A stretch of 64,000 nt of DNA from Pseudaquabacterium terrae. Its GTDB lineage: Bacteria; Pseudomonadota; Gammaproteobacteria; Burkholderiales; Burkholderiaceae_C. A model generated the notes under the pieces. The model saw only the letters and a list, made by a program, of their open reading frames with translations. It was not told the origin of the DNA and searched no databases. The position numbers and the translations under genes were made by a program. Shown in pieces: positions 1 through 8,549 of the stretch. Location of the stretch: positions 186,001 to 250,000 of the forward strand of contig NZ_JABRWJ010000008.1 in the NCBI RefSeq assembly GCF_013266755.1, read 5' to 3'. Every line of letters begins with the position of its first letter. The stretch's first letter is position 1.

Positions 1-2964
1 CCCCTGGCCCGCCATCACGGGTTGCGAGAACGTCAGCTGCAGGTTGCTCGACACCGGGACGTCGGTCGCGTCATCGGCGGGCGACACGCTGGTCAGGAGC
101 GGCGTCGCGCCCGCCGTCAGCCGGTAGCCTCCAATGGCGCTGCCCTCATCGGCGGCGCCGAGGTAGTAGGTGCCGGTCGTCGGCGCGGTGTAGCTCAGCC
201 GCGCTGTGCCGTCCTTGGAGCCGCCGCCGTCGTAGTCGATGGCCAGCGTCACGCCCGACGGATCGAGCAGCGTCAGCAGCGGATCGAACCCGCCGGCGCT
301 GCCGTCGCTCTCGAGCTTGAACACATAGCTCTGGCCGGCCTGCAGCTGCACCGCGAACATGTCGCCATCCCCGGCGAACTGGATCCGCCCGGTGCTGGAC
401 GTGCCGTCGGTCGCGACCTGGCCCGGGGTGCTGGTCGACCACGGGTAGTCGTCGGCCGGCGCCGCGGTGCTGAAGTTGTAGGCGCTCGTGCCGCCGAGGC
501 CGGCGAAGGCGGCGCCGTCGCTGCCGACGATCGCGCCGGTGTCGATGCCGACGAAGTAGTCGCGGCCGGCGAGCAGGTCGGCCGCCGGGTTGATCGTCAC
601 GCTGTTGCCGTTGAACTGCACCTGCGTCGTGTCGCTCGCGGCCATCCAGTGCGAGCCGCTGCCGTCCGCCCGGTAGACCACGATCGCGCCATTGCCGGCC
701 TGGACCGGCTGCGAGAAGGTCAGCGTCAGGTTGGCGTCGACCGGGACGCCGGTCGCGTCATCGGCCGGCGACATGTCGGTCAGCGTCGGCGCCGTCGCCG
801 CCGTCGCGAAGACGCGGTAGCCGCCGGTGGCGGTGTTGGTTTCGTCGGTGGCGCCGAGGTAGTAGGTGCCCGTCGTCGGCGCGGTGTAGGTGATGCGCGC
901 GGCGCCGTTCGTCGAGCCGCCGCTGTCGGTGTCGGTGGCCACGGTCTTGCCCGCCGGATTGAGCAGCGTCAGCAGCGGATCGAGCCCGCCGGCGCTGCCG
1001 TCGCTCTCGAGCTTGAAGACGTAGGTCTGGCCCGCCTGCAACGGCACTCGGAACATGTCGCTGTCGCCGGCGACTTCGATCGTGCCGGTGCTCGGCGTGC
1101 CGTCGGTCGCCACCTGGCCCGTGGTGCCGGTCGACCAAGGGTAGTCGTCGGCCGGCGGGGGCGAGCCGGCCGTCGTGAAGTTGAAGCGCGTCGGGTCATC
1201 GAGTCCGGCGAAGGCTGCGCCGTTGGTGCCGACGATGGCGCCCGGCTGGATGCGGATGTAGTAGCCGCGGCCGGGTTGCAAGTCGCCGGGCGGATCGAGG
1301 GTCACGGTGCTGCCGTCGAAGCTGATCTGTGAGCTGTCGCTGGCGGGGATCGAGAGGGCCACGTTACCGTTGGCGTGGACCAGGTCGATCGTGCCCTGGC
1401 CCGCGGTCACGGGCTGCGAGAAGGTCAATCGCAGGTTGCTCGACACCGGCACGTCGGCGGCATCGTCGGCCGGCGTGGTGCCGACCAGGATGGGCACCTC
1501 GATGCCGGTGGCCGTCAAGCTGTAGCCGCCGCCGGCGAGGCCGGCGCCGTCGGCGGCCACGTAGTAGTCGCCATCGACGGTGGCCGTGTAGGCGATGCTG
1601 ACGCTGCCCGTGCCGCTGGCGCTCTGGAGGACGGCGCTGGATCCATCGGCATGCGGTGGCCACAGCAGAAGGTGGGGTGACTGCAGGCCATTGCTGTCGC
1701 CCGCCAGCGTGAAGGTGTAGCGCGTTCCGGCGCTCAGGCTCACCTTGAACATGTCGGTGTCGTGCGCCCGCTCGATGCTGCCCGTGGCAGCGACGCCGTC
1801 GGTCGTCAGCACTGCGCTGGTGTCGAACAGATGGGTATGGTCGTCGGGCCGCGATGCGCCGTGGTCAAGGGCGTCCAACCGATAGGTGCCTGTGCCGCCG
1901 GCCTCGTCGGCGGCTCTCAGGTAGTACAGGCCGCTGGTCGCCGGCGTGAAGTTCACGATCTGCGCCGTTCCTGTCTTCGAGCCGCCGCTGTCGAGATCGC
2001 TCGCCACGACCTGGCCCGCCGGGTCGACGAGCGACAGCATCGGATCGAGCCCCGTTTCGCCGGCCGAGCGGTCGAGCGCGAAGCTGTAGACGTTGCCGGC
2101 CTGCAGCTGCACGGCGAAGTCGTCGGTGTCGCCGAGGACCTCGATGTGTCCCGTCGCGGCGCTGCCGTTCAGGGTGACCTGGCCCGGCGCAATGGCCGGA
2201 TAGTCGTCGGTCGCCGCCAGCGTCCTGAAGTTGTAGGCCGTCGAGCCGGCGAGGCCGGCGAACGGCACGCCGTCCAGGCTGACGATCGCACCCGCGTCGA
2301 TGGTCAGGTAGTAGCCGCGGTCCCCCACGAGATTGCCCGTCGGGTTGATGGTCAGCGCGTTGCCGCTGAAGTTGACCTGCGTGTGATCGGAGATCGCAAT
2401 CGTCCGCTCGACGCTGCCATCTGCGTTGTGCAGCACGACAGCGCCTTGTCCGGCTTGCACCGGCTGGGAGAAGCTCAGCTGCAGGTTGCTCCACACCGGC
2501 ACGTCCGCGGCATCGTCGGCCGGCAGCAGCCCGGTCAGCACCGGCGCCACCACGGCGGTCGCCGCGAGGCGGTAGGCACCGGTCGCAACGCCTTCGTCCG
2601 TCGCGCCCAGGTAGTAGGTGCCCGTGCTGGTCGGCGTGAAGGTCAGCCGCGCGCCGGTGGACTTCGACCCCGCCGAATCCCGATCGGTCGCCAGCGTCTG
2701 GCCCGCCGGGTCCAGCAGCGTCAACATCGGATCGAGGCCGCCCACGCCGCCGTCGCTGTCGAGCGCGAAGCGATAGGTCGTTCCCGCCACCAGCAGCACC
2801 TGGAACATGTCGCCGTCACCGGCGATTTCGATGCGGCCGGTGCTGGGCACGCCGTCGGTCGCCACGGTTCCGGGCGTTTGCGTGGACCACGGGAAGTCAT
2901 CGGCTTCGGACGGCATCGGCGTGGTGGAACCGGTCTGGACTTGCGACATGGGTTGGACGCTCAT
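1..2964 (-). CDS. Giant secreted PPC/Ig-like repeat protein (3' end outside window)
   Basis: The frame is open from ATG 2964 to the left edge: 988 codons and no stop, so the C-terminus lies outside the window. The product alternates pre-peptidase C-terminal (PPC) beta-sandwich domains (first at about residues 22-135, with GDxDMFxVxLxAGxTYxF and TGTYYLGATDE motifs) with SbsA-type Ig-like domains (first at about 138-250, with PADDAADVPVxSNLxLxFSQPVxAGxG and PFAGLxGSTxYNF motifs). The pattern repeats four or more times. There is no N-terminal signal peptide, which fits type I secretion through a C-terminal signal that would be off-window; this is an inference. The same modules occur in the metalloprotease at 20342-24298. 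A second in-frame ATG lies at 2949. The Shine-Dalgarno is weak. The gene starts 33 bp after the TPR-GNAT gene and probably shares its operon. The activity is unknown because any catalytic part would be off-window. Confidence 0.85.
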   Translation of the reverse strand, partial: MSVQPMSQVQTGSTTPMPSEADDFPWSTQTPGTVATDGVPSTGRIEIAGDGDMFQVLLVAGTTYRFALDSDGGVGGLDPMLTLLDPAGQTLATDRDSAGSKSTGARLTFTPTSTGTYYLGATDEGVATGAYRLAATAVVAPVLTGLLPADDAADVPVWSNLQLSFSQPVQAGQGAVVLHNADGSVERTIAISDHTQVNFSGNALTINPTGNLVGDRGYYLTIDAGAIVSLDGVPFAGLAGSTAYNFRTLAATDDYPAIAPGQVTLNGSAATGHIEVLGDTDDFAVQLQAGNVYSFALDRSAGETGLDPMLSLVDPAGQVVASDLDSGGSKTGTAQIVNFTPATSGLYYLRAADEAGGTGTYRLDALDHGASRPDDHTHLFDTSAVLTTDGVAATGSIERAHDTDMFKVSLSAGTRYTFTLAGDSNGLQSPHLLLWPPHADGSSAVLQSASGTGSVSIAYTATVDGDYYVAADGAGLAGGGYSLTATGIEVPILVGTTPADDAADVPVSSNLRLTFSQPVTAGQGTIDLVHANGNVALSIPASDSSQISFDGSTVTLDPPGDLQPGRGYYIRIQPGAIVGTNGAAFAGLDDPTRFNFTTAGSPPPADDYPWSTGTTGQVATDGTPSTGTIEVAGDSDMFRVPLQAGQTYVFKLESDGSAGGLDPLLTLLNPAGKTVATDTDSGGSTNGAARITYTAPTTGTYYLGATDETNTATGGYRVFATAATAPTLTDMSPADDATGVPVDANLTLTFSQPVQAGNGAIVVYRADGSGSHWMAASDTTQVQFNGNSVTINPAADLLAGRDYFVGIDTGAIVGSDGAAFAGLGGTSAYNFSTAAPADDYPWSTSTPGQVATDGTSSTGRIQFAGDGDMFAVQLQAGQSYVFKLESDGSAGGFDPLLTLLDPSGVTLAIDYDGGGSKDGTARLSYTAPTTGTYYLGAADEGSAIGGYRLTAGATPLLTSVSPADDATDVPVSSNLQLTFSQPVMAGQG

Positions 2965-2997
2965 GTTGGGAGTTGGGTGGATGTGGTTGGTGGGCGC

Positions 2998-4056
2998 TCA
3001 GGTCGATGTCCAGCGCCGGCGCATGCGCTGCAGCCGCGCATCGGCGTCGAACTCCGAGCGCAGCAGGCCGTTGACGTGCAGGTCGATGCGCTGGTCCCCG
3101 TCGGCCAGGTGGCTGCGCAGCAGGCCTTCACGTGTGAAGCCCAGGTGCAGCGTGTTGGCCTGCGCCACCGGGTTGTCGCCGTAGACGTAGCTGACGAGCT
3201 TGTCGAGCTGCAACCGATCGAAGGCGAAAGCAATGGCGCCGATCGAGGCCTTCAAGGCCAGCGCTTCGGCACCGCTGCGGTAATCGGTGTCGGGCACGCC
3301 GACCAGCAGCTCGCCGCGCCGGTTCAGGAAGTCGATGTCGACGATCGACACCAGGCCGGCGGCGCGGCCGGCGCGGTCGACGACGATCCAGTCGCGGCGG
3401 CGCGTCTCGCGCGGCGGGCGCTGTGCGCGCTCGACGAACTCGCGCACGGCAGGCTCCTCGCCGCGCTGGTAGCGGTGGAAGCGCGGCATGAAGGCCGTGT
3501 CGTTGAACGCGGTGCGCACGAAGGGCAGGTCGTCGGACAGCGGCAGGCGCAGCGTCGCGCCGCCGATGGGCTGCGGCTCCCACCAGCGGCTGGCGAGCGC
3601 CGCGCGCGCTGCCTGCATCGGTTCGGGCAGGCCGGCGCCGGCGGTCGCGGCGAGTTGCGCGGCGCGGTCCCCGGCATCCGCGGCCTCGGACCAGCGGCCG
3701 GCCGCCTGCAGCGCGAGGCACAGCTTCTCGAGCGCCGGATAGGCCTGCGGTGCCCGGCGCACCAGGCCGGCGGCCAGTGTGCACGCTTCTGCGCTCTCGC
3801 CGGCATCGATCAGCGCCTGGGCCAGGTTGACGAAGTGCAGCAGGTTGCCCGGCTGCAGCCGGCAGGCATGCCGCCAGTCGGCGACGATGCGCGCGCCGCG
3901 CTCGGGCGTGCGCTGCGCGCGTGTCAGCAACAGCGCGTGTGCCGCGTACTCCAATGCAGTGGACGGCTCGCGCTCCCCGAAGTGAGCCTGCAGCCTCGGC
4001 CAATCGCCACGCTGCAGCCACGCCTGCAGCTCTCCCTCACGGCTGGCTTGCACCAT
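2998..4056 (-). CDS. TPR-like repeat protein with C-terminal GNAT acetyltransferase domain
   Basis: This 352-aa protein has two parts. The first ~140 residues are alanine-rich helical repeats of TPR type (phrases such as LLHFVNLAQALIDAGESAEA and AYPALEKLCLALQAAGRWSEA). Residues ~165-350 form a GNAT fold of the RimJ/RimL type, with LRLPLSDDLPFVR at the start and VSYVYGDNPVAQANTLHLGF near the acetyl-CoA site. The start at 4056 is supported by a GGGGAGGAG Shine-Dalgarno. The gene lies directly upstream of the giant PPC/Ig protein, so it could modify that protein or a glycan. The substrate cannot be read from the sequence. Confidence 0.75.
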   Translation of the reverse strand: MVQASREGELQAWLQRGDWPRLQAHFGEREPSTALEYAAHALLLTRAQRTPERGARIVADWRHACRLQPGNLLHFVNLAQALIDAGESAEACTLAAGLVRRAPQAYPALEKLCLALQAAGRWSEAADAGDRAAQLAATAGAGLPEPMQAARAALASRWWEPQPIGGATLRLPLSDDLPFVRTAFNDTAFMPRFHRYQRGEEPAVREFVERAQRPPRETRRRDWIVVDRAGRAAGLVSIVDIDFLNRRGELLVGVPDTDYRSGAEALALKASIGAIAFAFDRLQLDKLVSYVYGDNPVAQANTLHLGFTREGLLRSHLADGDQRIDLHVNGLLRSEFDADARLQRMRRRWTST

Positions 4057-4390
4057 CGCCGCTCCTCCCCTTCCGGCCGAATCGTTGCGGCCGGTCCCCT
4101 GTTCATAGTGGGGCGGAGGCTAGCATGTGGTTACAGCGGAGAAGCCCCCGTGGTTGCGGGGGATCTGGCACTTGATGGGCGTTGCGGCTGAAGTCGTCGA
4201 ACTGCTCCTTGGATACCGGCTTCAACGGCCGGACTTCAACAAGCTGCACCCACAGCGGGCCAGCTCGTCGTCTCGGCACTGAGTTCGTCGCCCGACGTAG
4301 CGAATGCTGTGCAGGCGCGGCAGGCCGGTCTGCTTTGACCGATGGTGCGGAAGTCCGGAAATCGGCGTACGCGCACGCACACAGGTCGCG
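4057..4390. other. 334-bp intergenic stretch without a supported gene
   Basis: This is the leader of the TPR-GNAT gene plus the downstream flank of the secreted protein at 4391-5422. Short open frames on both strands show no family signature. A 6-bp hairpin (CCCCCG/CGGGGG with loop TGGTTG, 4145-4162) is the only clear structure and it has no T-tract. The stretch could contain a degraded mobile-element remnant, but I cannot name one. Confidence 0.4.
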
Positions 4391-5422
4391 CTAGTCCGGC
4401 AGCGTGATCCTGTCGGCCGAGTCTGACTCGTTGGTGCGAACCCAAAGCAGCGTTACGCCAATGACGGCGAGCGCGGCGTCGCAGCTTGGGTTGAATGCGG
4501 CGTGTTTCCAAATGCCGAGCCCACTCAATGGGCCGAATGGCTTGCCGCCTACCACGATCCGTCGTCCCGTGGTGGCCATGTTGTGCACGACGAGTACGCC
4601 GCTTTCGCCGATCAACCCGAAGGAGTCGCGGCATCCGATGTCAAGGAGCAAGCGTGCGGGGCCCTCTCGCGGCTCCAACGAGGTCATTTCACCGGATCGG
4701 ACGTCGCCGAGAATGGCCGAAAGCGTGGAGTACTCGTTGTATCCGACCCACGGGGTGATCGGCCGATCGGCAGACAAGACCGTGCCCCGGATCTGATTCG
4801 CCGCGACGACAACGCGACGACCGTCGGCGAGCAACTTGGGAGGTGCCAGGGGCAATTGCGCCTTGGCCTCGATGATCCGGGTATCGGCTTGCGACCGTTG
4901 GTCGTACACGAAAACGTCATGTGCGGCGATCACCGCCGGGCGGATGCGCCGCGGGTATGGGGTCGTTCCCTTGGACACCTGCTGGGCGGCCGAGCGCAAT
5001 CCCCAGTAGAACAGTTGGCCATCGGCGCCAATGGTGGGCAGAAAGGCGGGCAGTGATGTCTTGATCGTCCTTTGCGTGCCAGTGGCGGTGTCGATCAGGA
5101 CGAGCTCGGAACTCAGGTAGTCGCACGCGCCTTCAGGGCACAGTTGTCGAGAGGTCGCGATCGTGCCCTGGTCCTTCGAATACGTTGCGCTGTCGTACGA
5201 GGCTTCAGCCACCTCGTCGCGAATGTAGATTCGCTCCCAGTGGCGCTCCGCAGTGCTGAACTTCCACGGGCGGCAGTACAGGCGATTCCAACACAGCGTC
5301 ACCAGAAAATGATCCCCTGTGGGTGCCAGTTGAACGAGCCTGGGGATCCATCGAGGTGGGTCCGTCGCCTGGGCTGAGCGGCCAACGGTCAGCGCAGACA
5401 GCACAAGGACCAGCTTGATCAT
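4391..5422 (-). CDS. Secreted protein of unknown function, possibly beta-propeller-like
   Basis: The protein is 343 aa from ATG 5422; an in-frame ATG at 5479 would add 19 residues. I prefer 5422 because it opens directly into a Sec-type signal peptide (MIKLVLVLSALTVGRSAQA). The mature part has repeated beta-strand segments (LVLIDTATGTQR, HDVFVYDQRSQADTR, KLLADGRRVVVAANQIRG) resembling TolB/WD40-like blades, and several cysteines. No family is recognised. The gene sits just outside the left attachment site of the element. Before integration it lay immediately downstream of tRNA-Ser in the same orientation. Its base composition is somewhat less GC-rich than that of its host neighbours. Confidence 0.6.
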   Translation of the reverse strand: MIKLVLVLSALTVGRSAQATDPPRWIPRLVQLAPTGDHFLVTLCWNRLYCRPWKFSTAERHWERIYIRDEVAEASYDSATYSKDQGTIATSRQLCPEGACDYLSSELVLIDTATGTQRTIKTSLPAFLPTIGADGQLFYWGLRSAAQQVSKGTTPYPRRIRPAVIAAHDVFVYDQRSQADTRIIEAKAQLPLAPPKLLADGRRVVVAANQIRGTVLSADRPITPWVGYNEYSTLSAILGDVRSGEMTSLEPREGPARLLLDIGCRDSFGLIGESGVLVVHNMATTGRRIVVGGKPFGPLSGLGIWKHAAFNPSCDAALAVIGVTLLWVRTNESDSADRITLPD

Positions 5423-5504
5423 CGGCGTGATCACCGAGCCAACGAACGAACTGAGAGGAAGTGCTGCCATGGAGGTCAATGCCCAACGCGGCGTTGGGCC
5501 CGCT

Positions 5505-5520
5505 GGTGGCGGAAGCGGTG
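5505..5520. repeat. attL core of the element
   Basis: The 16-bp sequence GGTGGCGGAAGCGGTG is identical to 20173-20188, which is the tRNA-Ser 3' acceptor and CCA region read on the plus strand. Identity stops on both sides (T against A before it, T against A after it), which defines the core exactly. Confidence 0.85.
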
Positions 5521-5570
5521 TCTTTAGAACCGTCAGGATTGGCGCGGGTTAGCGGGCAGATTCTAACCAG

Positions 5571-5592
5571 TTCCCCCATCCGTACCCCCATC
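5571..5592. repeat. Left pair of candidate integrase arm-type sites
   Basis: Two copies of (T/A)CCCCCATC lie at 5571-5580 (TTCCCCCATC) and 5583-5592 (TACCCCCATC), spaced 12 bp start to start. The same pair, spacing and orientation recur at 20041-20062 near the other end. Tyrosine recombinases of integrative elements typically bind such arm repeats. Confidence 0.6.
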
Positions 5593-5605
5593 GCGTGGAG
5601 GAGGG

Positions 5606-5625
5606 TATAGCGAAATAGCGGTGAT
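5606..5625 (+). promoter_or_regulatory. Copy 1 of a conserved 20-bp element-internal motif
   Basis: TATAGCGAAATAGCGGTGAT lies 57 bp before the alpA start. It matches 9925-9944 at 18 of 20 positions, and a partial copy lies at 8719-8731. Its position upstream of two regulator genes suggests an operator, perhaps bound by one of those regulators. Confidence 0.45.
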
Positions 5626-5681
5626 GGACTGCGCGGCTCGCCCCGCCAACACTGACTCGTCACTTCAGCACGAGACACAGC

Positions 5682-5900
5682 ATGCCGCAACCACTCTACT
5701 ACCGAGAATCCCAGCTCATTGGCCGGCGAGCCACGCCGACGCGCAGCGCGCGGACGGGTCTACTCCCGTTCAGCAGCGCCACACTTTGGCGCATGGTCAG
5801 GGCTGGCAAGTTCCCCAAGCCGGTGAAGCTCGCCGATCGAGTCACTGCATGGCCTGCCTCGGATGTCGACGCGTGGCGGCAGTCGCGCACTGCCGCCTGA
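5682..5900 (+). CDS. AlpA-family phage regulator / excisionase-like protein
   Basis: This 72-aa protein has the AlpA layout: a winged-HTH core in which LPFSSATLWRMVRAGKFPKPVKL is followed by VTAWPASDVDAWRQSR. AlpA proteins in P4-like elements activate integrase transcription or act as excision factors. The gene is the first in the element, about 160 bp from attL and downstream of the arm-like repeats and the 20-bp motif. No strong Shine-Dalgarno is seen before ATG 5682. A stable hairpin follows the stop codon. Confidence 0.85.
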   Translation: MPQPLYYRESQLIGRRATPTRSARTGLLPFSSATLWRMVRAGKFPKPVKLADRVTAWPASDVDAWRQSRTAA

Positions 5901-5909
5901 AAAGCGAAA

Positions 5910-5931
5910 GCCCGCTGCGACAACAGCGGGC
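5910..5931 (+). terminator. Hairpin after alpA (terminator or attenuator candidate)
   Basis: An 8-bp perfect stem, GCCCGCTG/CAGCGGGC with loop CGACAA, is preceded by AAA and followed by CCTCTAT rather than a T-run. A related hairpin sits at 8748-8776 and shares the flanks CGAA-GCCCG and GGGCCCTCT, so the unit appears to be reused within the element. Confidence 0.5.
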
Positions 5932-5961
5932 CCTCTATCGAACCAGAGTCTTGGGGGACTC

Positions 5962-6195
5962 GTGTCAAATCATACGTACAAACTAGACGCGCCGCAACCG
6001 CCGTGCGCCGTCTGCAGCGGCAGCACCGCGCGACGTGGCGGGACCGCTCTTGCCTTCCCACTCCTCGGCCTATTCGTGCGCATATGCCACGTGTGCACCG
6101 CACATGGCGAGGCAACCGACGAAGCGGCGGCCCGCATCGTGCGCGTGGCTATGCGTCGCAGCGGCTGGGATGCCGAATTGGGTCCGGGTCGCTGA
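5962..6195 (+). CDS. Small zinc-ribbon protein
   Basis: This 77-aa protein starts at GTG 5962 behind a GGGGGA Shine-Dalgarno. It carries two CxxC pairs (PPCAVCSG and RICHVCTAHG) that could coordinate one zinc ion, followed by a basic helical tail. Its stop overlaps the primase-helicase ATG by one base (TGATG), which indicates translational coupling. Zn-ribbon partners beside phage primases are common, so a role in replication or transcription is likely but unproven. Confidence 0.65.
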   Translation: MSNHTYKLDAPQPPCAVCSGSTARRGGTALAFPLLGLFVRICHVCTAHGEATDEAAARIVRVAMRRSGWDAELGPGR

Positions 6196-8549
6196 TGTCT
6201 ACGGCAAACCTCGGGCCGCTGCAGCCGCTCGCCGCGTACCGGCAATTCATCGTCGTGAAGCTGGCCCCGAAGCCGGACGGGAAAACGCTGAAGCTGCCAA
6301 TCCACTACGAGACGACGCGCGCCGTCGACGCGCACGACCCGCAGAACTGGACCGACTACACAACGGCAGCAGCCGTGGCGGGCGTCCTCGGGGCCGATCA
6401 TTGCGTCGGGTTCGTGCTGACGAAGGCCGCGAACGTCTGGTGCCTCGATATCGACAACTGCGCGACGCCCTCGGGCTGGTCGCCGCTGGCGAACGAACTG
6501 TGGCAGGCGCTGCCGGGAAGCGTGATCGAGGTGTCGCAGTCTGGGCGCGGCTTGCACCTGTGGGGCTTCGGGCCAGTTCCCGAGCACTCGATGAAGAACA
6601 CCGCACTCTCGTGCGAGATGTACTCGGACAAGCGATTCATTGCGCTTGGTTCGGGCGCTGTCGGCGAGATGGCGTCGAGCTGTCCAGGCATCGCCGCTGT
6701 CATCGCGCGCTACTTCCAGCCGCATGCAGTGGCCGGGGTCGACGTGCCGGCCACTGGTCCGCGAGCGGATTGGAGCGGACCAGAGGGCGATGATGAATTG
6801 ATCGAGCGCGCGATGCGGTCGCAGTCGGCCCGCGCTGCTTTCGGCGGGGGCGTGTCGTTCGCCGACCTGTGGGAGTGCAACGAGGCAGCATTGGCCGCCA
6901 AGTGGCCCGGTACCGGCGACGCGTTCGACCGCAGCGCGGCCGACATGGCGCTCTTTCAGCACTTGGCGTACTACACCGGTTGCAATCAGGGGCGCATGCG
7001 TGACATCGCCGAGCGCTCGGCGATGCGTAGGGCGAAGTGGGACGATCGAGCCGATTACCTGCCGCGCACCATTGAGCGGGCGTGCTCGCTGCAGCGCGAG
7101 GTTTACAACGACGGGCGGCGGGCCGCTGCGCCAGAAGCGGCGGGACCGGAGCCCCAGGCACCGCCGGTTCGCACCACGACCCTAAGCGCCAAAGACCCGT
7201 TGAACAGCGCAAGAGCGATCGTCGACAAGGCCTACCAAGGTCCCGGCGGATATCCGGCACTGCGCTACTGGCAGAGCGTGTTCTATCGCTGGGCAGGCGC
7301 GGCATGGGAGGACCTCCCCAACGATGATGTCAAGGCCGAGGTTTACCGCTTCATCGATCGGCACGGCTTGACGTTCAAGCCCGATCAATCAAGCGTTGCC
7401 AAGGTCGTCGACGCATTGAAAGCCGAAGTGAACTTGACGGCGCAGCACGAACCGCCGTGCTGGATCGATGGCAGCACGGGGCCGACGCCCCTGGAGTTGA
7501 TTTCAGTCGACAACGGACTACTTCACTTGCCCACGGGTCAACTGCATCCGCCGGACGTTCGACTCTTCACATTCAATGCCGTCCCCTGCAAGTACGATCC
7601 GCATGCGCCGCTGCCGTTTCAATGGCATCACTTCTTGCGCAGCATCTGGCCGAACGATCCCGAGGCAATCTCTACGCTTCAAGAGGTATTCGGCTACTTG
7701 CTCACGGCTGACACGAGTCAGCAGAAAATCATTCTCATTGTCGGTCCGAAGCGATCCGGCAAAGGAACCATTGCACGCGTACTTACAGAGCTATTGGGGA
7801 AGCGAAACGTCTATGGCCTATCGCTGTCGAGCCTGTCCGAGACGTTTGGGCTCCAACCCCTTATCGGCAAGCTCGCTGCGGTAGTGTCTGACGCCCGGAT
7901 CAGCGGACGGACCGACCAGCAGAGCGTCGCGGAAAACCTTCTGCGGATAAGCGGCGAAGATGCGGTCGGCATCAATCGCAAGAATCTGCCGCACGTGTCT
8001 TTGACGCTCAACAGCCGCTTCATCCTGCTTACCAATGAGTTGCCAAGGATTGCCGACTCGTCCGGCGCGCTCGCGTCGCGCTTCGTCGTGCTCACCATGA
8101 ATGAGTCCTTCTATGGCCGCGAGGATCGCGGGCTGACGGCTCGACTGCTTGGGGAACTACCCGCGATCCTGAACTGGTCCCTTGAGGGCTGGAAGCGCCT
8201 CAACGCTCGGGGGCATTTCGCGCCGCCGCGGTCTTCGGAAGAAGCCGCAAGCGACCTGGCGGACCTGGCATCGCCGATGCTGGCTTTCGTGCGCGAGTGC
8301 TGCACCTTGGCGCCGCTGGCCGAGGCGCCGCTCGACGCGCTCTACCTGAGGTTCCGCATGTGGGCGGGGGACCAGGGAATGACTGGGATGCTGCCAACCA
8401 AGCCGGTATTCGCCCGCGACCTCAAGTCGGCGCTGGCGGGCAAGATCACACGGCACGAGCGCCGCAACACGGCCGGCAAGAAGGAACCGTTCTATCGGGG
8501 CCTGTCTGTCCAGGGGTGTCCGGGGGTCCAGAGCATCGCGGCAACATAG
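6195..8549 (+). CDS. Primase-helicase with AEP-like and D5/SF3 helicase motifs
   Basis: The 784-aa protein starts at ATG 6195, coupled to the zinc-ribbon gene. The N-terminal ~200 residues show the three motifs of archaeo-eukaryotic primases: CLDIDN (D85, D87), SGRGLHLWG (H121) and a downstream RFIALGSG. A D5_N-like middle follows. The C-terminal part is an SF3 helicase: Walker A GPKRSGKGT (about 517-525), a Walker-B-like VVSDARISG, and motif C in TLNSRFILLTNELPR, with an arginine-finger region ALASRF. Such proteins start replication of P4-like elements at their own origin. A perfect 16-bp inverted repeat spans its 3' end. Confidence 0.9.
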   Translation: MSTANLGPLQPLAAYRQFIVVKLAPKPDGKTLKLPIHYETTRAVDAHDPQNWTDYTTAAAVAGVLGADHCVGFVLTKAANVWCLDIDNCATPSGWSPLANELWQALPGSVIEVSQSGRGLHLWGFGPVPEHSMKNTALSCEMYSDKRFIALGSGAVGEMASSCPGIAAVIARYFQPHAVAGVDVPATGPRADWSGPEGDDELIERAMRSQSARAAFGGGVSFADLWECNEAALAAKWPGTGDAFDRSAADMALFQHLAYYTGCNQGRMRDIAERSAMRRAKWDDRADYLPRTIERACSLQREVYNDGRRAAAPEAAGPEPQAPPVRTTTLSAKDPLNSARAIVDKAYQGPGGYPALRYWQSVFYRWAGAAWEDLPNDDVKAEVYRFIDRHGLTFKPDQSSVAKVVDALKAEVNLTAQHEPPCWIDGSTGPTPLELISVDNGLLHLPTGQLHPPDVRLFTFNAVPCKYDPHAPLPFQWHHFLRSIWPNDPEAISTLQEVFGYLLTADTSQQKIILIVGPKRSGKGTIARVLTELLGKRNVYGLSLSSLSETFGLQPLIGKLAAVVSDARISGRTDQQSVAENLLRISGEDAVGINRKNLPHVSLTLNSRFILLTNELPRIADSSGALASRFVVLTMNESFYGREDRGLTARLLGELPAILNWSLEGWKRLNARGHFAPPRSSEEAASDLADLASPMLAFVRECCTLAPLAEAPLDALYLRFRMWAGDQGMTGMLPTKPVFARDLKSALAGKITRHERRNTAGKKEPFYRGLSVQGCPGVQSIAAT

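Noticed and set aside
1-2964. Tandem DNA repeats or a CRISPR-like array in the periodic left region
   Set aside because: The periodicity is protein-domain repetition of ~110 residues with diverged DNA; there are no short identical repeats with unique spacers. No CRISPR array is seen anywhere in the window.
4145-4162. Hairpin as a transcription terminator
   Set aside because: The 6-bp stem has no T-tract, and there is no convincing gene ending immediately before it on either strand.
1762-4191. 809-codon open frame on the plus strand
   Set aside because: It runs antisense to the PPC/Ig and GNAT genes, whose motifs and codon use are clear. It is a product of high GC and has no domain signature.
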